A stretch of DNA of 34,690 bases from Bacteroidota bacterium (GTDB lineage Bacteria > Bacteroidota > Bacteroidia > Bacteroidales > JAGONC01). The notes beneath the pieces were generated by a model. It was not told where the DNA came from, made no database searches, and saw only the letters and a program-made list of their open reading frames with translations. Numbering within the stretch: the stretch's first letter is position 1; every line of letters begins with the position of its first letter. A program made the translations under genes and the position numbers. Shown here piece after piece: positions 25,581 to 34,488 of this stretch. Location: positions 1 through 34,690 of the forward strand of contig JAPLDP010000062.1 of NCBI GenBank assembly GCA_026391695.1, in the 5' to 3' direction.

Positions 25581-26987
25581 ATGAGCGGTTTTTTTGGCAG
25601 TGTTTCAAAAGAAGATTGTGTTTACGATGTTTTTTACGGGACCGATTACCATTCTCACTTAGGTACCAAGCTGGCCGGATTGGCATTTTTTGACCAGGAT
25701 AAAGGTTTTCAGAATGCCATCCACAGCATTGAAAATGGTTATTTCAGGAATAAGTTCGAAGATCACCTGAAAGACTTTTCGGGATTAGGAGGTATAGGCG
25801 TGATAAGTGACACGGATGCCCAGCCTCTGGTCGTATATTCACATCTGGGGAAGTTTGCCATTGCTACCGTCAGTAGAATCGTCAACCTTACCGAACTTGA
25901 AGAAAAATTTCTGAAGAAGCACAGGCATTTTTCGGAAAACAGTCAGGGTGTCATCAATCCGACAGAGCTGGTGGCCATGCTTATAAGTGAGGAACAGGAC
26001 TTTGTTTCGGGTATTGAAAATGTATTTGCATCTGTGAAAGGCTCATGCTCTATGCTGATACTTACGGAAACAGGTATTATTGTCGCCCGCGATAAGTTAG
26101 GGAGAACACCCATCATCATTGGCAGGAAAGAGCATGCATATGCTGTGGCATCAGAGACATCCTCTTTTGCCAATTTGAATTTCATGACTGAAAAGTTCAT
26201 TGGTCCCGGTGAAATTATTTTCATAACCGCCGAGGGATGTCAGACGCTAAAGGCGGCCGGTGAAAAAATGCAGATATGCGCATTCCTATGGGTATATTAT
26301 GGTTACCCGCCCAGTTGTTATGAAGGGATAAACGTTGAGGATTGCCGGTACCGTTGTGGTGCGGCGCTGGCACGCAAAGACGATGTGGATGCTGATTTTG
26401 TTACCGGTATCCCTGACAGTGGTGTTGGGCATGCCATTGGGTACAGTAATGAAAGAAAAATGCCTTATATGCGTCCTTATACCAAATATACCCCTACATG
26501 GCCACGCAGTTTTATGCCCCAAAGTCAGCAAATGCGTGATCTGGTAGCCAAAATGAAGCTGATACCGAATGAAGCTCTCATAAAGGGCAAAAAGGGTGTA
26601 TTTTGCGACGATTCTATTGTGAGAGGAACCCAGCTAAAAGATAATACACGCGATTTATTTGATGCCGGTATTGCAGAAGTTCATATGCGTATTGCATGTC
26701 CACCTCTCACTTACCCTTGTATGTTTTTGAATTTTTCCCGTGCCAGAAACACCCTGGAACTGGCTTCACGTAAATCGATAAGCCAGATTGAAGGGACAGA
26801 GGATGTTGACTATAACGATTACAGTGATCCTCAATCTGAAAGATATCATCTGATGGTTGATCAGATCAGGCAAAACCTGGGACTCACCTCCCTGAAATAT
26901 CAGGAACTCAGCGATTTGGTCGCTGCCATTGGCTTACCGAAGGAAAAGCTGTGCACCCATTGCTGGGATGGGTCAAGTTATTATTAA
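25581..26987 (+). CDS. Amidophosphoribosyltransferase (PurF) homologue lacking the N-terminal cysteine
   Basis: This 468-residue protein has the two-domain layout of PurF, the first enzyme of purine synthesis: an Ntn glutamine amidotransferase fold (1-225) and a phosphoribosyltransferase domain. The PRPP loop is intact (FCDDSIVRGTQ, Asp343 and Asp344). Cysteines at 233, 380, 458 and 461 match in order and spacing the four iron-sulfur ligands of Bacillus-type PurF. The protein starts MSGFFG where active glutaminases have Met-Cys-Gly, so the nucleophile is Ser or absent. It may use free ammonia, have another role, or be a paralogue beside a normal PurF elsewhere. I recall Bacteroidota relatives that lack this Cys, but could not check. 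The gene stands alone. Confidence 0.87.
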   Translation: MSGFFGSVSKEDCVYDVFYGTDYHSHLGTKLAGLAFFDQDKGFQNAIHSIENGYFRNKFEDHLKDFSGLGGIGVISDTDAQPLVVYSHLGKFAIATVSRIVNLTELEEKFLKKHRHFSENSQGVINPTELVAMLISEEQDFVSGIENVFASVKGSCSMLILTETGIIVARDKLGRTPIIIGRKEHAYAVASETSSFANLNFMTEKFIGPGEIIFITAEGCQTLKAAGEKMQICAFLWVYYGYPPSCYEGINVEDCRYRCGAALARKDDVDADFVTGIPDSGVGHAIGYSNERKMPYMRPYTKYTPTWPRSFMPQSQQMRDLVAKMKLIPNEALIKGKKGVFCDDSIVRGTQLKDNTRDLFDAGIAEVHMRIACPPLTYPCMFLNFSRARNTLELASRKSISQIEGTEDVDYNDYSDPQSERYHLMVDQIRQNLGLTSLKYQELSDLVAAIGLPKEKLCTHCWDGSSYY

Positions 26988-27007
26988 ATCGTTCAGAACG
27001 ATCTTTT
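26988..27007 (+). terminator. Weak terminator after the PurF homologue
   Basis: ATCGTT-CAG-AACGAT forms a 6-bp stem with a 3-base loop directly after the stop codon, followed by CTTTT. It is short but well placed. Confidence 0.45.
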
Positions 27008-27105
27008 AGCAGGGTTAAAAAATCGGCCTTCCATAAATTATCTGATTGAATTTATCAGGAAGATGAAATAGGATTGAGATTTAAAGTTCATGCCTGCCTA
27101 TGTTA

Positions 27106-27113
27106 TATCTTTG
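27106..27113 (+). promoter_or_regulatory. Possible -7 box (TATCTTTG) of the VOC-DUF3795 gene
   Basis: TATCTTTG fits TAnnTTTG and lies 13 bp before the ATG, leaving a very short leader. The nearest TTG upstream (in ATTGAG) is about 29 bp away, too far for a normal -33 box. Confidence 0.4.
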
Positions 27114-27126
27114 AAGAAAAAATGAG

Positions 27127-27906
27127 ATGAAGTACCATCACCTGGGTATTCCTACCGACACACCACGACCGAACGAAATTTACCTGGAGCCATTCAAAAT
27201 GTTTGTATCGGGTTATGATGAAAGCCCATTTCACATTGAGTGGATACGTTTCGAGGCCGGCAGCCCTTTACCGGAGATTGTCAGGACTGTGCCTCATGTT
27301 GCCTTTGAGGTAGACCATCTTGAGAAGGCTCTTGAAGGGCATGAGATCCTTATATCTCCCAACAGTCCTTCCAAAGGCATCAGGGTTGCTTTCGTCCTGA
27401 GTGATGGCGCACCTGTCGAATTCCTGGAAACGGAGGGAAGTGAAGCTCAGACAGCAAGCCCTGAAGAGATTTTGGATGCCCTTGGTCCCTGTGGCCTGTA
27501 TTGTTCAAAATGTTTTGCTTTTCAAGGGGGACCGATCAGAGAATACAGCCAAAAGCTGCAGGAAGCCCTGGGTGATTTTGATAAATATGCCGAACGGTTT
27601 GTAAAGTTATTGCATGAACCGATTTTCCTTTTCTATCCATATTTCAAGGAGATGGTGTCATATTTTGCCAAAGGGCACTGCAAAGGTTGCCGTATGGACA
27701 CCTGCCAGTTATACAAGGCCTGTAATGTGAAAAGCTGTGCTGTAGCCAGGCATGTTGATTTCTGTTTTCAATGCCCGGAGTTCCCATGTAAAACGACCAA
27801 TTTCGATGAACATTTGAAAAAACGCTGGATAGATGTTCAAAACAGAATGAAAGAAGAAGGGCCTGAGAGGTATTTTCTGGCAACAAAAAGTGGTTCGCGG
27901 TATTAA
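27127..27906 (+). CDS. VOC (glyoxalase-like) domain fused to a DUF3795 cysteine-rich domain
   Basis: This 259-residue protein has two parts. Residues 1-105 read as a VOC/glyoxalase-like module: it opens with HHLGIPTD, has PHVAFEVDHLEKAL in the middle and ends in the usual strand VEFLE. Residues about 115-250 match the DUF3795 type, rich in cysteines: CGLYCSKC, then CKGCRMDTC, CNVKSC and CFQCPEFPC, probably binding metal. Neither part has a known reaction here. The chosen ATG is 27127, since the ATG five bases upstream runs into a stop at once. It converges on the hybrid kinase gene with a 33-bp gap. Domain identity is good; function is unknown. Confidence 0.82.
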   Translation: MKYHHLGIPTDTPRPNEIYLEPFKMFVSGYDESPFHIEWIRFEAGSPLPEIVRTVPHVAFEVDHLEKALEGHEILISPNSPSKGIRVAFVLSDGAPVEFLETEGSEAQTASPEEILDALGPCGLYCSKCFAFQGGPIREYSQKLQEALGDFDKYAERFVKLLHEPIFLFYPYFKEMVSYFAKGHCKGCRMDTCQLYKACNVKSCAVARHVDFCFQCPEFPCKTTNFDEHLKKRWIDVQNRMKEEGPERYFLATKSGSRY

Positions 27907-27939
27907 ATGTCTAATATTCAGATATCTTAGCAAATCGGA

Positions 27940-30393
27940 TTAAACCTGTTCATTAGCTTTTTTCAGACTTTCAATAATTTTCGGAAAATCTTTCATATCG
28001 GACATCATCATTTCCACGTCAAAGCTATTTACCGACTGCTTTATCCGTATTCCATAACGGATCAGCAACTGAATGTCGTATTTTGAACCCAGTTCTGAAA
28101 TTTGTTTACCGAATAGTGTGATATCTTCAACAGATAGTTGTTCTTCAATTCTATTCCATGAGAGCATCAAATCGCCTTCCAGATATCCGATAATCTGAGG
28201 CAGGCTTTTCAATGCCTCCTGTGATATAGGTTCAATGTCACCTGCTTCCTCTGCCTGTTCATCCGGAATAGTATGCGGGAGGTATTTGATCAGTTCATTA
28301 TACAGGCTATCCAGGCTGACAGGTTTTATTAACAGTCCATTGAAGTCGTACTGGTGTATTCTTTTAATCTGCGATGACATAGCCGATGCAGTGAGGGCAA
28401 TAACAGGTATGTGTTTGAATTTTTCATCATTTCTGATGATCTTGAGTAGTTCAAAGCCGTTAATGCCGGGCATCCCGATATCGGTTATCACCAACGAGAA
28501 ATCCCCCTTCCTGATGAGAGGGACAGCTTCTTCTCCGTTATGGGCTTCAATAGTTTCAAGAGCTGTATCGTGCAATGCTTCCAAAAGGTACTGCCGATGG
28601 CTGTCGATATCATCAACTATAAGTACTTTGGCTTTATGAAATTTGATTTTTTCCGGATCGATGATATGCCTGGATTCTTTCCGGGTGATTTCATCTGAGA
28701 CAGGGATTTCCCAAAGTTTGATGATGAACGTGCTCCCCTTATTTACTTCACTTTCAACAGAAATCTCCCCATTCATCATTTCCACCAGTCTCTTGCAGAT
28801 AGTCAGGCCCAGTCCTGTACCGCCATATTTATTATAATCCTGACGCCTTACCTGAGTAAATGACTGAAAGATCCTATCCTGTTCCGCTATCGGAATACCT
28901 ATGCCTGTGTCTTCAACTTTAATGATCAGGTCGGTAACTTCTTTTTGTTCATCCATTACATATAACTTATTCCGGTTGACGGCTTCAACCGTCAGTTTGA
29001 CATAACCTTTTTCGGTGAATTTAATGGCATTATCCAGCAGATTGAAGAGGATTTGCTTCATTCTCACATCATCGAGGTAAACTGATTCGGGCAGGTCGGG
29101 ATCTAAATGAATGCTGAAATTGATTTTTTTCTTGCCTATTTTAAGCGAGAAGGTATCTTCCATGTTTTTGAACAATGGAATGGGATCAATATAGTGCGGA
29201 TTAAGTTCCATTTTTTCTGCTTCTACTTTCGACAGGTCCAGAATGTCATTGATCAGGGCTAATAGGCTCTTACCGCTGGAATGTATGGAGTCAATATAGC
29301 TTTTAAGCTGGGGATCGGATATATGCCTGTTCAGGAGGTTGGCAAAACCAAGAATGGCATTCATGGGAGTCCTGATCTCATGGCTCATATTGGCCAGGAA
29401 ATCACTTTTTGCTTTAGTGGCTGCTTCGGCTTCCTCTTTAGCGGCGATGAGCTCATTCTCCATGCGTTTACGGTCAGTGATATCTTCCCGCACCAGCACA
29501 AAATGTGTGATCTCATCCTTTTCATTAAAAATGGGCGAAGCCGAAGCCGATTCCCAATATATTTCGCCGTTTTTCTTTTTATTCTTTAATTCTCCTCGCC
29601 AGGTTTTACCTGATTGAATGGTTTTCCAAAGTTCCTGGAAATCGTTATCCGGATAATCGCGGGCATTTGAAAGGGGAAGATTGATGCCGATGGCTTCTTC
29701 GGAAGTATAACCTGTTATCTCAGTATATGTGGTATTGACATATTCGGTGTTTCCCTGCAGATCGGTGATGACGACAGTAGCAGGACTTTGTTCAACAGCT
29801 CGGGAAAGTTTTTTTATTTCCCTGTTGGATTCTTCGAGCATATAAAGTGCTTCTTCTGCAACTTGTTTTTGAAGATTGGCATCCATCATCAGATTCATTG
29901 CTGCTTTTCTGGAATTATCCAGATCCTTTGTGCGTGCATCGATTAATTGTTCAAGATCTTCACGCAGTTTTTTTAAATCTTCCTCTACCTGTTTAAAATC
30001 AGATACATCGTCGGCCACGCTGAGGAAAGCTTTCCTTCCGTCAGGCAATTTGCCAAGTGGAACAAACGCGACCTCCCATTGTCTTCTGTCACCTGTTTTA
30101 GTCCTGATGGTGAACTCCATTTTATGATCCGGGACATGTTTCTCTGACAGCTCTGTAAAGATGTTCAGAGCTTCTTCATAATCTATGTCAATGGCATTAT
30201 ATACCCAATCCTTTATGGTAGGAATATCCTCAAGTGTATAACCTGTCATGTCGGACAATGATTTGCTGATCAGAATCACTTCGCCATTTTCTGCATGAAT
30301 CATTGCAGGATTGGGAGATAATACAATGCCTTCACGTAACAGTAATTCCATGCCGCTGTAAGTATATTCAGGATTTTTCTTCTTTTCTTTCAT
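27940..30393 (-). CDS. Hybrid sensor histidine kinase (PAS-PAS-HisKA-HATPase-REC)
   Basis: This 817-residue protein has no membrane segment. Domains in order: PAS (about 20-135), coiled coil (135-195), PAS (195-315, ending EDITDRKR), HisKA with His338 in SHEIRTPMN, and HATPase (about 440-560) with DNAIKFTEKG, DTGIGIP and GGTGLGL. A receiver (about 590-705) follows, with Asp638 in VITDIGMPG. The last 110 residues are helical and resemble the position of an Hpt domain, but no clear phosphoacceptor His was found. All key residues for autophosphorylation and transfer are present. It is the last gene of a tight cluster (27 bp after the GAF-PAS gene) and the only kinase in it, so it likely feeds or receives signals from its neighbours. 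Confidence 0.94.
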   Translation of the reverse strand: MKEKKKNPEYTYSGMELLLREGIVLSPNPAMIHAENGEVILISKSLSDMTGYTLEDIPTIKDWVYNAIDIDYEEALNIFTELSEKHVPDHKMEFTIRTKTGDRRQWEVAFVPLGKLPDGRKAFLSVADDVSDFKQVEEDLKKLREDLEQLIDARTKDLDNSRKAAMNLMMDANLQKQVAEEALYMLEESNREIKKLSRAVEQSPATVVITDLQGNTEYVNTTYTEITGYTSEEAIGINLPLSNARDYPDNDFQELWKTIQSGKTWRGELKNKKKNGEIYWESASASPIFNEKDEITHFVLVREDITDRKRMENELIAAKEEAEAATKAKSDFLANMSHEIRTPMNAILGFANLLNRHISDPQLKSYIDSIHSSGKSLLALINDILDLSKVEAEKMELNPHYIDPIPLFKNMEDTFSLKIGKKKINFSIHLDPDLPESVYLDDVRMKQILFNLLDNAIKFTEKGYVKLTVEAVNRNKLYVMDEQKEVTDLIIKVEDTGIGIPIAEQDRIFQSFTQVRRQDYNKYGGTGLGLTICKRLVEMMNGEISVESEVNKGSTFIIKLWEIPVSDEITRKESRHIIDPEKIKFHKAKVLIVDDIDSHRQYLLEALHDTALETIEAHNGEEAVPLIRKGDFSLVITDIGMPGINGFELLKIIRNDEKFKHIPVIALTASAMSSQIKRIHQYDFNGLLIKPVSLDSLYNELIKYLPHTIPDEQAEEAGDIEPISQEALKSLPQIIGYLEGDLMLSWNRIEEQLSVEDITLFGKQISELGSKYDIQLLIRYGIRIKQSVNSFDVEMMMSDMKDFPKIIESLKKANEQV

Positions 30394-30420
30394 AAAGAAG
30401 GTATTATCTGTAATTTTTTG

Positions 30421-31827
30421 TCATGATTCCTGTTTTTTATCCTTCCAGTCCATAACATATTTAGGTTTAATTCCGAGCTGAGCACATAGCAGGTTGACTT
30501 CTTCCTTCATTTCAATGATGCGAAGTTCTCTGCCCACCATGGCTTTATTGAATGTTTCCAGTTCTTCTGATTTTTTCTTGAGTTCTTCTTCGATACGTAT
30601 TCGTTCGGATATTTCATCTGCCAGCCGTGTGTTTTTATCCTCAAGTTCTTCTGTTTTAAGCAAGAGGTTCTGGTTTGTCAGGTCAAGTTCTCTGGTGCGT
30701 TCAAGGACTCTTTTCTCGAGTTCTTCGTTCAATACGCGTATTTTATCCTGAGCTTCCATTTCATCTTCCAGGATACTCAGCAGGGCGCGTTGAGCTCTTG
30801 CTGACTCTTCAAGCAGCGATCTGATTTTCAGCTCATTTGTGCGCAATAGTTCTTCATTATTTTTCCGTTCAGTGATATCACGGAACACCCCTTCCACACC
30901 AATTTCTTTATCATTATCATCCCGAACCATCCGGCTATTTGTTGAGACGAAAATTATACTGCCATCGAACCGTTTAAGTGCGACTTCATAATCGATCACT
31001 GATCCATCGGTATAAAGTTTCTGTAGAAGCGTATTTCTTTCTTCCGGATTTGTGTAGAAGTCTTTCGCCACATTCATATGATAGATTTTCTCCACAGAAT
31101 CGACGCCCAGAAGTCTTGCGCCGGAGGGACTCACATAGATAATATTACCCTCTTTGTCGGTCCTGTAAAAAACATCATACATGTTCTCGACTATCGTCCG
31201 GTATTTTTTTTCATCCTCCTGGAGAACATGTTCAGTAAAAATCCTGCTGAGAGCCACTGAAGCCTGGCTAAGGATAGTTTCAATAATGTCTCTGTTTTCT
31301 TCAATGTCGTTTTGTGAATTTGTCAGGATGATTACGCCGCCAAGGTGGCGGTTGTGATGGATAAATCCAATGGTGTACACGGAACTGATATTCAGCAGAC
31401 GGTCGACCATATCGCATGCAGCTTTCGGAAACTTCCTCATAAGTAAGGCGTAGGTTCCTCCCGGAATTAACTCCATCTTGCCGCTGCGGTAGGCAGTAAG
31501 TTCGTCATCTATGATATCATTAACCGAAAACGCCATACCCCGCGGATCGGCGCCCAGAATCCTCAAGATGTTATTTACAATGCCTTCATCCTGAAGACCC
31601 TCCATGGCCCTGAGCGAAAGAGTCTGGGTAGATTCATCCATAAGAGTAACAAATACATAGCCACGACCAGCCAACTCCTTTATTTTATTGCAAACAAATG
31701 AACAGATTACTTCGGCAGTTTCCATAAAAGTTAATCGACGGGAAATGTCAGCCAGAAAGGACAATTGTTCTAACCTCTTTTTCTCCTGATATAAGGATGA
31801 ATCTTCCTGAGGTGGTTTGTTTTTCAT
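30421..31827 (-). CDS. GAF-PAS sensor protein without output domain
   Basis: This 468-residue soluble protein has a GAF domain (about 25-200), a PAS domain with its C-terminal cap (about 208-328, ending DITERKN), and a long coiled coil (about 330-445). It ends in the tail GRELRIIEMKEEVNLLCAQLG. It has no histidine kinase, receiver, GGDEF or DNA-binding domain. The same kind of tail ends the REC-PAS protein next door. It lies 27 bp before the hybrid kinase and 38 bp after the REC-PAS gene, so one transcript is likely. Probable role: signal-sensing partner of the kinase through its coiled coil. The ligand is unknown. Confidence 0.88.
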   Translation of the reverse strand: MKNKPPQEDSSLYQEKKRLEQLSFLADISRRLTFMETAEVICSFVCNKIKELAGRGYVFVTLMDESTQTLSLRAMEGLQDEGIVNNILRILGADPRGMAFSVNDIIDDELTAYRSGKMELIPGGTYALLMRKFPKAACDMVDRLLNISSVYTIGFIHHNRHLGGVIILTNSQNDIEENRDIIETILSQASVALSRIFTEHVLQEDEKKYRTIVENMYDVFYRTDKEGNIIYVSPSGARLLGVDSVEKIYHMNVAKDFYTNPEERNTLLQKLYTDGSVIDYEVALKRFDGSIIFVSTNSRMVRDDNDKEIGVEGVFRDITERKNNEELLRTNELKIRSLLEESARAQRALLSILEDEMEAQDKIRVLNEELEKRVLERTRELDLTNQNLLLKTEELEDKNTRLADEISERIRIEEELKKKSEELETFNKAMVGRELRIIEMKEEVNLLCAQLGIKPKYVMDWKDKKQES

Positions 31828-31865
31828 GTATATTCTATATTTTAAGCCAGATGATAAACAATTAT

Positions 31866-32813
31866 TTATATATCCTGGTCAGCATAACGGGGAGATTCAC
31901 CCAACCGTTCAAGCAACTGATTGACCTCGTTTTTGAGTTCCCTGACACGGTCTTCCCGTTTCAGTGTCACATTGTACCACCGTTTAAGCTCACCGAGTTG
32001 CTGTTTGATTTTCTCTTCCGCTAATTTATGCTCTGTGACATCTATACAATTCCCTTCATTAAACAAAATTTGTCCATCAGCATCTTTCATTGCAAATGCA
32101 GAGATTAAAATCCAGATCTTTCGCTTGTCTTTAGTGTATACTTCGATTTCAAATCCCCTGACCAGGCCTTGTTTCTTAAGAATCATCATCAGCTGTTGTC
32201 GTTTTTCGGGATTGACATAGATTTGATGTTCGATATCGTTTATGGACCGCATCAGCTCTTGGGGAGTTTCATAGCCGAACATTTTCGCCATAGAGGGATT
32301 GACGGTCAGAAAGTACCCTTCCGGAGATGACCGGTATATACCTTCAATGGAGTTTTCGAAGATGGTCCGGTATTGTTCTTCGCTGTCTTTCAGTGCCTGT
32401 TCAATTTGTTTACGCTCATGCCGGATAACGGCATCTTTCATTTCACGTTCAACAGCCGAAGCCAACCGTGTCAGATTATTTTTCAGCAAATAATCGTGTG
32501 CACCTTCTTTCATCATTTGTACGGCAATATCTTCGCCGATATCGCCTGAGACAACAATAAAAGGAATATCCAGGCCTGTTTTCTGAAGAAGCTGGAGAGC
32601 TGCCGGTACACTAAACTGAGGCATCTTATAATCGGCAAGGATAACATCCCAGGTTTGCTTATGAAGATATTTTTGCATCTCCCCGGCTGTTTCAACACGC
32701 TCAAAAATTACATCATAGCCGGCTTTTGTCAGATGATGAACATTCAATAAAGCATCGTTTTCATTATCTTCAATGATGAGAACGGAGAGTTTTTTTGTCA
32801 TTGATTTTTGCAT
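31866..32813 (-). CDS. REC-PAS response regulator without output domain
   Basis: This 315-residue protein has a receiver domain (about 8-125) with IIEDNEND, phosphoacceptor Asp61 in ILADYKMP and VVSGDIGE. A PAS domain follows (about 140-265, ending CIDVTEHK), then a short coiled coil ending REDRVRELKNEVNQLLERLG. The tail resembles that of the GAF-PAS protein. There is no DNA-binding or enzymatic domain, so it probably passes signals by protein contact. A second start four codons downstream (MTKKLS) is equally possible. It is 38 bp from the GAF-PAS gene and 93 bp after the Rcp-type regulator. Confidence 0.9.
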   Translation of the reverse strand: MQKSMTKKLSVLIIEDNENDALLNVHHLTKAGYDVIFERVETAGEMQKYLHKQTWDVILADYKMPQFSVPAALQLLQKTGLDIPFIVVSGDIGEDIAVQMMKEGAHDYLLKNNLTRLASAVEREMKDAVIRHERKQIEQALKDSEEQYRTIFENSIEGIYRSSPEGYFLTVNPSMAKMFGYETPQELMRSINDIEHQIYVNPEKRQQLMMILKKQGLVRGFEIEVYTKDKRKIWILISAFAMKDADGQILFNEGNCIDVTEHKLAEEKIKQQLGELKRWYNVTLKREDRVRELKNEVNQLLERLGESPRYADQDI

Positions 32814-32906
32814 GATATTTACTCATAAAGGATTAATCGACATAAAAACAGTTAAAAAATTGACCATATATCAATTGATCTGCCTTATAATATTAAAAGT
32901 TTGATT

Positions 32907-33347
32907 TTACTTTGGCGGTGGTTCATTTATTAAGAGCCAATATAAGCTCAGGTGCGAGATAGCATCGGCAAAACGGATGAAATCGACCGGTTTGCGGATA
33001 TAGCTGTTGGCGCCAAAGTCATAGCTCCTGATGATATCCTCGTCTTCCTGGGAAGATGTCAGCACCACAACGGGGAGCCGTTTAGTCCGTGGATCGGAAC
33101 GGACCCTCTGCAATACTTCAAGTCCGTTGACTCTGGGCATTTTCAGATCCAGCAGGATTACCGAGGGCATTTTGGTTAAATCCCTGCCGGCATGAACACC
33201 GGTGCCAAAGAGGTAATCAAGGGCTTCCTGGCCATCTTCAACAACAACGATATCGTTTAAAATATTATTACCTCTCAGAGCGCGTTTAGTCAGTTCGATA
33301 TCGCTGGGATTATCCTCGACCATAAGGATCATTTTGTTTTCTTTCAT
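32907..33347 (-). CDS. Single-domain Rcp-type response regulator
   Basis: This is a stand-alone receiver of the Rcp1 type (146 residues from the ATG at 33347). It has [15 protein letters not shown], the long loop with DYLFGTG, phosphoacceptor Asp67 in [20 protein letters not shown] and SYIRKPVDF. It has no output domain. Such regulators commonly sit beside PAS/GAF or phytochrome-type kinases and act as phosphate carriers. The start was set at MKENKM because the family begins there; [12 protein letters not shown] (33365) is possible, and the longer reading to 33449 is not supported. It opens the four-gene signalling cluster. Confidence 0.92.
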   Translation of the reverse strand: MKENKMILMVEDNPSDIELTKRALRGNNILNDIVVVEDGQEALDYLFGTGVHAGRDLTKMPSVILLDLKMPRVNGLEVLQRVRSDPRTKRLPVVVLTSSQEDEDIIRSYDFGANSYIRKPVDFIRFADAISHLSLYWLLINEPPPK

Positions 33348-33627
33348 AGCAATTAATTGTGACATAGTTAGTTTTAAGAAATCATATTTTAATGAATGGA
33401 TAAAGATAATTAAAAGTGTAAATGGGAAATGGGGTTCATATTGAAACAATTATTTTGGTTTGATTTCAGGCTAAAGATAAGAAATTTTGTCGATAAATCG
33501 AACCAGTGAAGTTGAAAATGAAAATTACTCTTATGGCGGGGGCTTACTAACCGGAAAACTCCAGACCAGAGGAAATTGGTGGATTTCAATACAAATTTTG
33601 GCGACAGGAAATGGAGGAGGAACATTA

Positions 33628-34488
33628 TCAGAACCAGGGTATGAGCGCTGATGTCTTCTTCATATAGTCCCTGTATCCATTTTTTTGCTCCACCATTTTT
33701 TTGTCCATCATCGGAACACTGATGAAGGCGAAGAGCAGAATCATAGCCACAGGACCGGGAATAGTCCACCACTCCTGCACCAAAGAGAATACCCACAGAC
33801 CTATCCAGAACAGAACTTCCCCGAAGTAGTTCGGGTGACGTGAATACTTCCATAACCCTGAACTCAGGAAATTTCCTGCAGGTTTGCTGATGAATATTTG
33901 TAGTTGACGGTCGGCAACAGTTTCAATGATAATTGCTGACAAAACTATGATAGCTGCAATCACATCAAAGATACCGATCGGCGATGAATCTAAGGCAAGT
34001 GCCGGATATACAGCCAGGCATCCCAGAAATACGATCAATGTCGGGAACAGGTGTATACCAAAGAAGCTGATGACCCAGTAAAAGCGGCCGGTGTTTTTAC
34101 GGTAATTCACATACCGCCAGTCCTCATCCTGCATACCTTTCCAGCGTCGGAAACAATTATAGGTCAGTCGTACTGACCAAATGACCACCAGGGTGATAAT
34201 AAGTATTTGACGAACAGGATTAACTGTTGTATGTCCTGCAGATATGTACCAATAGATTAGGATTGGAACCGGCGCCACACTCCAGTAAGGGTCATAAAAG
34301 CTCGAATTATTGAATGATACACTGAAGATGAAAATGATGACAGTCGCTGCTAAGTCAAGGATTAAAGCAGTCAATACAGGGGAATCGAATGGTATGAATT
34401 TGGCAATCATTAAAACGCCTACAAGGGTGAATAGATAGCCTATTATACAAATAAAAAGAGAGGGAATCCTGTCGAGTTGTTTTTTCAT
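33628..34488 (-). CDS. DUF1295 / steroid 5-alpha-reductase-like membrane protein
   Basis: This 286-residue membrane protein has about six or seven hydrophobic segments, beginning with LFICIIGYLFTLVGVLMIA. It has the conserved DUF1295 signature DPYWSVAPV (about 67-75) and, near the end, the motif RHPNYFGEVLFWIGLW shared with isoprenylcysteine methyltransferase and sterol-reductase-like enzymes. The family is thought to reduce or modify lipids with NADPH, but the substrate is unknown. The gene is complete and stands apart: 280 bp precede the Rcp-type regulator start, and no linked function is seen. The DNA between 33366 and 33627 shows no other gene. Confidence 0.9.
   Translation of the reverse strand: MKKQLDRIPSLFICIIGYLFTLVGVLMIAKFIPFDSPVLTALILDLAATVIIFIFSVSFNNSSFYDPYWSVAPVPILIYWYISAGHTTVNPVRQILIITLVVIWSVRLTYNCFRRWKGMQDEDWRYVNYRKNTGRFYWVISFFGIHLFPTLIVFLGCLAVYPALALDSSPIGIFDVIAAIIVLSAIIIETVADRQLQIFISKPAGNFLSSGLWKYSRHPNYFGEVLFWIGLWVFSLVQEWWTIPGPVAMILLFAFISVPMMDKKMVEQKNGYRDYMKKTSALIPWF

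Noticed and set aside
32870-32879. 10-bp palindrome ATCAATTGAT upstream of the REC-PAS gene
   Set aside because: It is short, AT-rich and single in the window, so chance is enough to explain it.
33410-33853. Minus-strand open frame overlapping the DUF1295 gene
   Set aside because: It overlaps the clear DUF1295 coding sequence in another frame and its translation has no domain or sensible composition.
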